From NCBI RefSeq assembly GCF_010093815.1, contig NW_022985562.1, forward strand, positions 434,001 through 498,000: DNA of 64,000 nt. Direction: 5' to 3'. A model generated the notes under the pieces. It had not been told where the DNA came from, searched no databases, and saw only the letters and a list, made by a program, of their open reading frames with translations. Position numbers and translations under genes: made by a program. Positions 57,301 to 64,000 of the stretch are shown here, piece by piece. The DNA is from Pseudovirgaria hyperparasitica (taxonomy: Eukaryota; Ascomycota; Dothideomycetes; Acrospermales; Acrospermaceae). The number at the start of each line of letters is the position of its first letter. The first letter of the stretch is position 1.

Positions 57301-59235
57301 TCAGGAGCTACAACTGCATTGCGTCAACCCTTTATACTTGGGTACCGGACCACACCATCGCTCTTCGGTGGCATTGTCCCAGCTCCACGAGTCTTCAAAG
57401 GGGTTCAGTGCCATTTTCATCGTGCCTTCCAGCAGATCGCCGCGTTCGCCTTGCTTCTCGACTCGCTCGATGATTTCGTCCAATATCCATGACCGGGGAA
57501 CGAACTATTCGAGCATCAGTATGGGCTGAGGATCACTCGTGGGGTGACATACCTTTGGATTGACCATTCTCATCTCTGCAGACCTCTCTGCATCCTTGCC
57601 CTCACCCCAATCCTCGATAACACGCTTCGACCATTTCTCGAGCCATTTGCTAAGCCGCACCTGCCCGTCTTCGATCTTGTTGCCAGCGCCGACGCCGTCA
57701 GGGTGGAAGAATCCCTTCGCAGTCTCTTTCCGCTTCTCGTCGTCCGCAACATCAGCCAGCCTTACGCCCGAGAGACATCTGAAGGTCTGATTGAAATCGA
57801 GTTCCAGCGCTTCCATGGCATCCAGCAGCTCCGAGTACAGCTCCTTGAAATCGCCTTCGGTCTGCGTCTTCAGCCCCAATCGAGCCGTCATCAGCTTCTT
57901 GTACTCCGCCATAAAGACGGCTTTGAATTCCTCGCCAATCTTCTCAATCAGGTTCTCCGCACGGCTGACTAGCTCATCTGCCGCTTCCTTGCGCACACCT
58001 TCGTCAACAAATTCCTGGTCGTCGCATTGCGCGCCGGAGCCGATGAGCTCACCAAAGGCTTCGCCAGTGCGGACGAGGTTCCACCATATTATCGTTGGTT
58101 GATTGCGATAGCTATATCGGAGCATATGGTCGTCGTGGTTGGGTGTGTAAGATGGGTCGAACTGGTCCATGAATGCAAAGGGACCGAAGTCGATGGATAG
58201 TCCGAGCACGGAGGTATTATCAGTGTTTAGCACGCCGTTCATGAAGCCGTATGCCTGCCACCATGCAACTGTTTGCGCATTCAAGCGGACAATGTGACGA
58301 TAGAGGCGCGTATACCTGTTTTCAGCATCTTTGCCAGCACCTTCAATGGTGTCTTTGGATACCCCTGAGATTGCTTGTGTGGCCGTCGTCTCAACCTCTC
58401 CTGCCGGAAGCTTTGCCGGGAGGTTGTCCCATCCACCAAATACGTGCTCTGCGACATAGTCGGCAAGTTGTCTTAATAGTTTGCGATCACCTCTTGCACG
58501 CAGGAGATCAAACGTCCCCAGTCGTAGCCAAGTTTGTGCAAATCGAGCGACTATCGAACCAGGCTCGATGCGCTCGCGAACAACCCTCGCTTTCGGGGCA
58601 TATGTCAGCGACAACGCACGCGTAGACTTGATACCGATTGCGTTTAGATACTCCGAGACTACAAACTCCCTCAAGCTCGACCGAAACACTGCTTTGCCAT
58701 CGGCGAATCTTGAGTACGGGGTCATGCCAGCACCCTTGAGCTGCACCTCATATCGCGTACCAGCTGGATTTGTAGTCTCGAATAACGATATCGCACGACC
58801 ATCACCGAGCTGTCCAGCCCACTGGCCAAACTGATAGCCTCCATAGCACTGCGCCCACGGATACACGCCTTCCTGCTTTTCCTCATCCCATGCTATGATC
58901 TTGTTCCCACTGACCGTGTCCAAAAAGTCCGGACTCTTTACGTCGTCTTCTTGAATTCCCAGGTCTTTTAGCGCTGCTTTGCTAACTGCCAAAAGCTCAG
59001 GATCCTGTGTGCCCTCGGGCCGTATGAATGTATACATGGCATTCTTGACTATACGGGGACCAAGCTTCTCACGAGTGGCGGAATGCGAAGATTGTGGGGT
59101 CGGGAACTTTTCATCAGGTGGCAGGTGCGAAGTGAATACATTGGACTTGGGTATCTCGCGTATAGACGCAGCAGATCTAGCAGAGGTGTTCGTGGCGCTG
59201 GTCGAGAGATGAGCAGCCATTTGGGCTAGTCGCAT
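57301..59235 (-). CDS. FMP40: SelO / FMP40 protein AMPylase (mitochondrial)
   Basis: Exons 59235-57553 and 57504-57301 give 628 residues. SelO-family pseudokinases transfer AMP from ATP to Ser, Thr or Tyr of mitochondrial proteins. The N-terminus (MRLAQMAAHLSTSATNTSAR) is basic and hydroxylated, a typical matrix presequence. Core motifs are WAQCYGGYQFGQWAGQLGDG, GAGMTPYSRFADGKAVFRSS and LNTDNTSVLGLSIDFGPFAF (metal-binding region). The tail after the single intron reads MKMALNPFEDSW...CGPVPKYKGLTQCSCSS; the CSCSS end has Cys where animal SelO has selenocysteine. An upstream ATG at 59367 would add 44 residues with a hydrophobic stretch. The still longer frame opens with GTG and was not used. 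Confidence 0.93.
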
Positions 59236-60223
59236 CAGGCGTGGTGGTTGCAGCAGTCGAAAAGCGAATTGGGAGAGAAGCATGTACAGAAGCGGCACTA
59301 CAAGGAGAGAGAGAAATGTCAGACGTTCAGGTGTGGCGATGGAGGATTGAAAGGAAATAAGTCTCATATCATTGCTACGATCGCATACAAGGAACTTTTG
59401 CGGAGAAGCGTGAGCAGTGGCGTCATGTTGTGTGATGTCCACCTCTTATCGATTAAGCTGATGGTTTCTAGCCCAATACAGTATAGCTTCCCAAGGCATC
59501 TCACTTGGCACCAACCCAGGAGTTGTTAATAATGTATGATTCGACTCGGTCCCGATGATTCATTGCTCTTTGACAGTATAAAATCTCATCTGACCATATC
59601 AGAAGAGACTGTCCTTTCGTCCATTCGATATTGGAATCATCTTTATTCCACTGAGAAGCACCAGCACCAAAAAACCATGTAAGAGCCCCAGATCCGATAT
59701 CGCTACCACCTCTTTTGCCTCCTGTAGCACTCTCATGATTTTTGTCTCCTGTAGAATCTTCATGATTGTAGTGTCCATATTAGAACTCCGAGGTACGACC
59801 ACTACAGCACTTTATATCATAGCCTGCACCTTCCCCTTCTGGAACGAAAGCCCTAGTCGTGTGTATTGTCTAGGTATGGATGTCGCCGATCGACCATCAC
59901 CTAGTGCTCCCGTTAACCCTGTACCCAAGACCCAAACGAGTTGCATACACTTGGGCCCAGCATTTTGAACTCCAGCTAACAGAAATGCCCTAGAAGCTTG
60001 ATCTACACCTTACAATTATGGCAATTGATGGTCTCTCGCCGAGTCTCCACATCATCTAGCGTCTGGTCTCAGCTTGGCTTCTCTTTGTCGCGTGGCAAAC
60101 ACTACTTCAATACACCGTCGCTCCAACAGGTAGTCCACGGTATCAAATCTGTTCTGTCACTTTCTTGCCGATACGATTAAGCCACTCCCTTGTTCATTTG
60201 ACTTCTACTCACTCACGCGTGCA
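59236..60223. promoter_or_regulatory. Divergent region SelO / F-box gene
   Basis: Almost 1 kb containing both promoters. Imperfect repeats of cctgtagcactctcatgattt type occur at 59720-59770 (ctcatgatttttgtctcctgtag and cttcatgattgtag). No gene is visible. Confidence 0.5.
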
Positions 60224-61684
60224 ATGAAAAACGAGTCTCGAACAGCGCAAGATCGCCTCTTGTTGACTACATTACCTGCGGAACTAATCGATAACGTCCT
60301 TTCCTTCCTGGACAGTCTAGATTTGGTCCAGACGGCTCTTGTTTGCAGATTGCTTCATTCACACGTACTCAAAGACACGATCTGGATTCCACTGATAAAG
60401 GCCAACATTCCTGGCGCCACAAACTTCGATCACGAATCGGTTGCTTCATACCGACATGCACTTACCGTGCTACACCCGTTCGTCTTTCTAACGCGACAAA
60501 AGATATGGTTCTCGGATTCTCGGTATGTGGGAAATCTAATCATATGTAGATATGATACACAAACAAGAGCCATCGTCGGAAACACACTTTTCGCAGATCG
60601 CGGACCGAAAAGTTTCGAGTTTTGGAAATGGGCACCTGATGTCATAATCCACAGATTCGACCCTAAAGTCAACCTTGATCTGACAACTCCGGTAATCCAT
60701 ATCGATGCTGCTTCTTTGAGGGCTCGATCATCAGCATCACCGAAACTGGGACAGCCAGTCCGCATGGCACAACGACAGGTAGAACCGAGAGTTCATATGC
60801 AATCGTCCTTCATGCTGGCCAAACCATGGCCACATGTCATGTCACCCAGCTCTCAAATGTGGCCACCGGCCATTTTGCCCGCCAACGAGCGCTGTCGAAC
60901 GGATTCACTTACCAACTTTTCCGGTTCTGGGCACAGACCAGAGACTTTGTCTCAAATGAGTGAAAGCACGTTTCGCCTACACACGTCTATGCAAATGAGC
61001 ACTTTCAGTGGGTTTCCCCCAGTGAAAGACACAGTAACTGCCTGGGCCACTCTTCCCGTTGAAGCATATACGCCGACAAAGCAAAAACCGTGGCGCGGCA
61101 TCTGGGTCGGTGACTACTCAGGCCATGGATGTGAATTCTTGGTGGTTTTACAACCAGATGATCCTCAGCCCCTCCCAGAGGGTGTATTACGGGGTCTCGC
61201 AAAGCGAAAAGACCGAAGAAATGAAACAGCGCCGGACACTCGACTGAGTGCCACAGTGTTTGGTGGAGGTGAAGACAGAACTTCGCGAGGTGGAACGTCG
61301 TCGACGAGCACAGAGTCTGAGGATATCTACACGGGCCGGCTCGAGGCCGTGAAGATTACGGGAGACATCAATGTCCAGCGCGGCGAGTATACGTTCATAG
61401 CGCCTGACATAGGCGACGAAGGTCTAATACGCATTGCAACCGAGGAACTGTTCGAGGGTGCTCGTGTGTTGAAGAGCGTCGGTCACATTGCCTCTCATGG
61501 CTACCGGGACGGTCAGTACCTCAAGATATGAATACTAATGTAGAGAAGCTAACTTCCTGTAGACGAGTATATCACCTCACAGCTCATTCTGGTCTCTGAA
61601 AACCGGATCGCGCAGTACTGGGAGGACTTTGGCCATATCAGCTATTATCAACGAGTTGATATAGATGAGTTCATCAGTGTGTAA
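60224..61684 (+). CDS. F-box protein with a conserved fungal C-terminal domain
   Basis: Exons 60224-61511 and 61563-61684 give 469 residues. The F-box (LLTTLPAELIDNVLSFLDSL, then ALVCRLLHSHVLKDTIWIPL) is at ~12-55 and would dock to Skp1 in an SCF ubiquitin ligase. The C-terminal half has PWRGIWVGDYSGHGCEFLVV and IYTGRLEAVKITGDINVQRG, seen in a group of fungal F-box proteins that may read substrate through a beta-rich fold. The middle is low-complexity, rich in Ser, Met and Pro. The intron (GTCAGT...GTAG) leads to DEYITSQLILVS and the stop. Substrate unknown. Confidence 0.88.
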
Positions 61685-62252
61685 GGCTTTCTTGGCGTGG
61701 TTCCCGGATCCTTGAGAAGGGGGCCACGGACATGTGCATAGAGCGCTCAACCGAACTCACTGAATTAGTTAGGTAACCGGAAAAAAGCTCTCTGGCAATT
61801 CCGCGAGCCATGTCAAGAATGTGCCTAGGAGAGTGGTATTGGTAATCAAGATGAAGCTTGCTGGTGTAGACAAGAATATGCCTCAATCCCGGGGCAGGGC
61901 CTACAGGCTATATGGTTCTAGTAAGCTATACACCTGCAGATCAGACTGACAACTGTATATGCTACTGGGGCTGTTGTGTTTGAGCATGATACCGATAAAC
62001 GAGGAGAAAGCTGGTCCTGTGAGAATTCTTTACCATGGGACATCAATTTCCGTGTCTCTACGGCGTTCTGAATGACTAAAGCAAGTCGTGATGCATGTCT
62101 CGAACGTATGCAGGGCCAAATTCAGACCCTTATGCGGCTTGAAAATGTGAGACAAGCAGCATATCTCCAATCTCAACATTGTATCTAAGTTGATATTCTA
62201 TATGGGTATCGAGACTCTATGTGGGATCCCTGTATCCAAATGCTTTACTTCG
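61685..62252. other. Convergent intergenic region
   Basis: About 570 bases holding the 3' UTRs of the F-box gene (+) and the DUF1769 gene (-). No other feature seen. Confidence 0.5.
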
Positions 62253-63341
62253 TTAGTCGAGGTCATCGTCATTCGTGTTGAAATTCGAGTCCGCAGCCGT
62301 GTCAGTGGTGTTGACGTCTGCCTTCTCGGACTCGCCAAGCTCATCTATCGGAAGGAGAGAAAGAATGATGACGAAGAGGGGCTTGTCTGCTGTCCGATCC
62401 TTGAGGACATATCTGAGTGTGTGCGTTCTGATTAGCGGGTTAGACGGGTTGTGGCAAGGAAAATGCAGAGCCCGACTGGGGTGTAAAAGCAAGAACAAGA
62501 GCAAGCGAGGGTGGGAGAAAGACGCACCTCAGCGGCTGGCCATCCCAATGTTTAACTATTGAGAGTGTGATTACCGGGAGCTTCAGCGAGAAATCTGAAG
62601 AAATCTGTTAGCACGCGCCATTGTTGACCATGGGAGACCTTGTCCCTTACCGTTGAAGTCTAGGTAGGGGTTGAAGAAATCGCAGGCATAACTCCGGCCC
62701 TCTTCGAATTTGAAATCTTTTCTTGTGTCTTCTCCCAAAAAGTGCTTCATCCGTGCAGCACTCTGCTCTGGGATACCCTGCTCCTCTCTTACGGTCGCGC
62801 CATCGCCTTCCGCTCCCTCCTCGAAGACGACTACGTCACCGTCCACCTTATCGCCACTCTTCTCTGCCATCTTATCCACATCTTTTGAACCCTTCTCTCC
62901 TATCCTCAGCACATTAATACTGCTCAAAAGAGGCCCATACAAATGCGGCTCATCCGCATACGGATCACCATACAGCCCAGGGTCAACCCACTTCTTCACA
63001 AAGTTGAACGCCGTCCCAAAGCCCCATGGTAGCCTGTCTCTGATCGGATGGTCAAAGTCATTGCCGAACACAATCTCGTCGCCCGTGTATGTCTTCTTGG
63101 GTGTGAAGGTGAAGGATATCGAGTATAAGTCGGACTTGTGAGTCTCGTGCGAGAAGTAGGGTGAAGTGGATGGCGAGCCTTTGGGTAGACCACGGTAGTT
63201 TTGTATCCGCACGTTTAATTGTGCAGTCAGATTCTCGGTGTCAATCTTCACGGGCTCAGGTGCATTCACAGCGACGTCGTGTTGCGTGGATTCGTCGTAG
63301 GTGGGGCCGGCCGTGACCTTGAGAATGTACTTTTCGGCCAT
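62253..63341 (-). CDS. DUF1769 family protein
   Basis: Exons 63341-62651, 62594-62528 and 62412-62253 give 305 residues. The family is conserved in fungi and of unknown function. Recognisable blocks are YILKVTAGPTYDEST, LNVRIQNYRGLPKGSPSTSP, YFSHETHKSDLYSISFTF, DEIVFGNDFDHPIRDRLPWG, PHLYGPLLSSINVLRIGEK and FNPYLDFNDFSLKLP. The C-terminus has VKHWDGQPLRYVLKDR and an acidic tail (NTNDDDLD). The middle exon is only 67 nt. No membrane segment or signal peptide is visible, so it is probably cytosolic. Confidence 0.92.
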
Positions 63342-63673
63342 GCTGGAAGAGTCCGTGAGAGTTTCTAGGAGGACACGTCCGGGTGAGCGATCGCGTCACT
63401 ATTGTAAAACGTTCTGGTTAGGAGCTGTTGATTGCTCGCGAGCTGAGCAGATTGTGGAGGTATTTACGCACACGAGGAGACGTCGGACGTCATACCTTGT
63501 GGCGTATCAAAAAATCACATGTGAAGAAGTTTTGATCCTGATATGTTTATTTGGTCACGACTCTACCCCTAAACCAGATCCGGGCGGGAACTTTGTGAAT
63601 TCAATGTCGAAAAAGGTCATCATCAAGATCACCAAATAGATGTATCTGTCGATACGGTCGGTATGTCGCCTGT
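63342..63673. promoter_or_regulatory. Divergent promoter region, DUF1769 / membrane-protein gene
   Basis: 332 bases between two divergent start codons. No specific motif recognised. Confidence 0.5.
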
Positions 63674-64000
63674 ATGTCTTCATCTAATTCGTGGAGATGG
63701 CGATCGCCGAGACGCCACCGTGGTAGAATCCTTCTTTTTCTCGTCGCCTGTATCTTGATTTCGCTATACAAACTTCAAGATTCTGCTCCATCCAGCATTA
63801 TCAACATCGGCACCCCTGCAATCGGATCGGGTTCACAGCCACTCAATCAGACGGCCCTGGATATTGCGCCCGCTTATGTCTCAGCTATCATGGAACCAAG
63901 ACTATCCAATCTCTTCTCTATGCTAGAATGTCCCGAACCCGACAAAGATCGCTACACATACCTCTACACATCGTCAGAACACAAGTTTTTCTTCGCTCTC
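63674..64000 (+). CDS. Type II membrane protein, 5' part only
   Basis: The frame opens at ATG 63674 and stays open to the window edge (109 codons). The start MSSSNSWRWRSPRRHRGR is strongly basic. It is followed by one hydrophobic helix (ILLFLVACILISLY) and a luminal-type region with NQT (a glycosylation sequon) and the motif SNLFSMLECPEPDKDRYTYL. This topology is typical of fungal Golgi enzymes and glycosyl-modifying proteins, but the visible part does not identify a family. The C-terminus lies outside the window. Confidence 0.75.
   Translation, partial: MSSSNSWRWRSPRRHRGRILLFLVACILISLYKLQDSAPSSIINIGTPAIGSGSQPLNQTALDIAPAYVSAIMEPRLSNLFSMLECPEPDKDRYTYLYTSSEHKFFFAL

Noticed and set aside
62528-62594. 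A 19-nt intron within the middle exon of the DUF1769 gene (GTAATC...ATAG)
   Set aside because: Far below any workable intron length. Reading straight through keeps frame and gives LPVITLSIVKHWDGQPLR.
1-64000. CRISPR arrays, prophage, bacterial operons
   Set aside because: The DNA is eukaryotic. No regularly spaced repeat with unique spacers was seen.

Overview
The window is eukaryotic nuclear DNA from a filamentous ascomycete (Pezizomycotina; a dothideomycete is my best guess, inferred from gene style only). Genes are split by many short introns, mostly 45-70 nt, with GTRNGT donors, CTRAY-like branch sites and YAG acceptors. The encoded proteins are typical fungal housekeeping factors: Sey1, Mif2/CENP-C, a Hook dynein adaptor, Pcf11, a Pumilio protein, Rab11, Emc7 and tubulin cofactor B. 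There are no operons. I read exon structures by hand by joining frames across splice consensus sites, and checked that each joined length is a multiple of three.

Layout. 1-2.6 kb is an AT-rich island that looks like RIP-decayed repeat around one lineage-specific ORF, ending at an intron-containing tRNA-Val(UAC). 2.9-28.7 kb is gene-dense: emc7 and a triose-phosphate/nucleotide-sugar transporter (both -), a large secreted alpha/beta hydrolase (+), a PUF RNA-binding protein (+), SEY1 (+), rab11/ypt31 (-), a chromodomain plus four-CCCH-finger protein (+), a cytochrome P450 (+) and a basic glycine-zipper protein (+). 29.8-39.1 kb holds PCF11 (-) divergent from HOOK (+), followed by MIF2 (+).

39.1-52.6 kb is sparse. 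A single Myb/SANT regulator (-) sits between about 6.7 kb and 5.4 kb of non-coding DNA rich in microsatellites and GTAC palindromes. 52.6-64 kb holds tubulin cofactor B (+), a 15-bp minisatellite with an assembly gap, SelO/FMP40 (-), an F-box protein (+), a DUF1769 protein (-), and the 5' end of a predicted type II membrane protein that runs off the right edge.

Functionally the genes are a normal euchromatic mixture, not a metabolic cluster. Several share membrane traffic and ER shape (Emc7, the transporter, Sey1, Rab11, Hook), RNA processing and stability (PUF, Pcf11), or chromosome and microtubule work (chromodomain protein, Mif2, TBCB). The best candidates for a second look are the chromodomain-CCCH fusion, the Myb locus (apparent GTG start, uORFs, telobox-like repeats, flanking gene-poor DNA), a 623-nt intron inside the Mif2 cupin domain, and a 54-residue secreted-peptide candidate at 45.05 kb.
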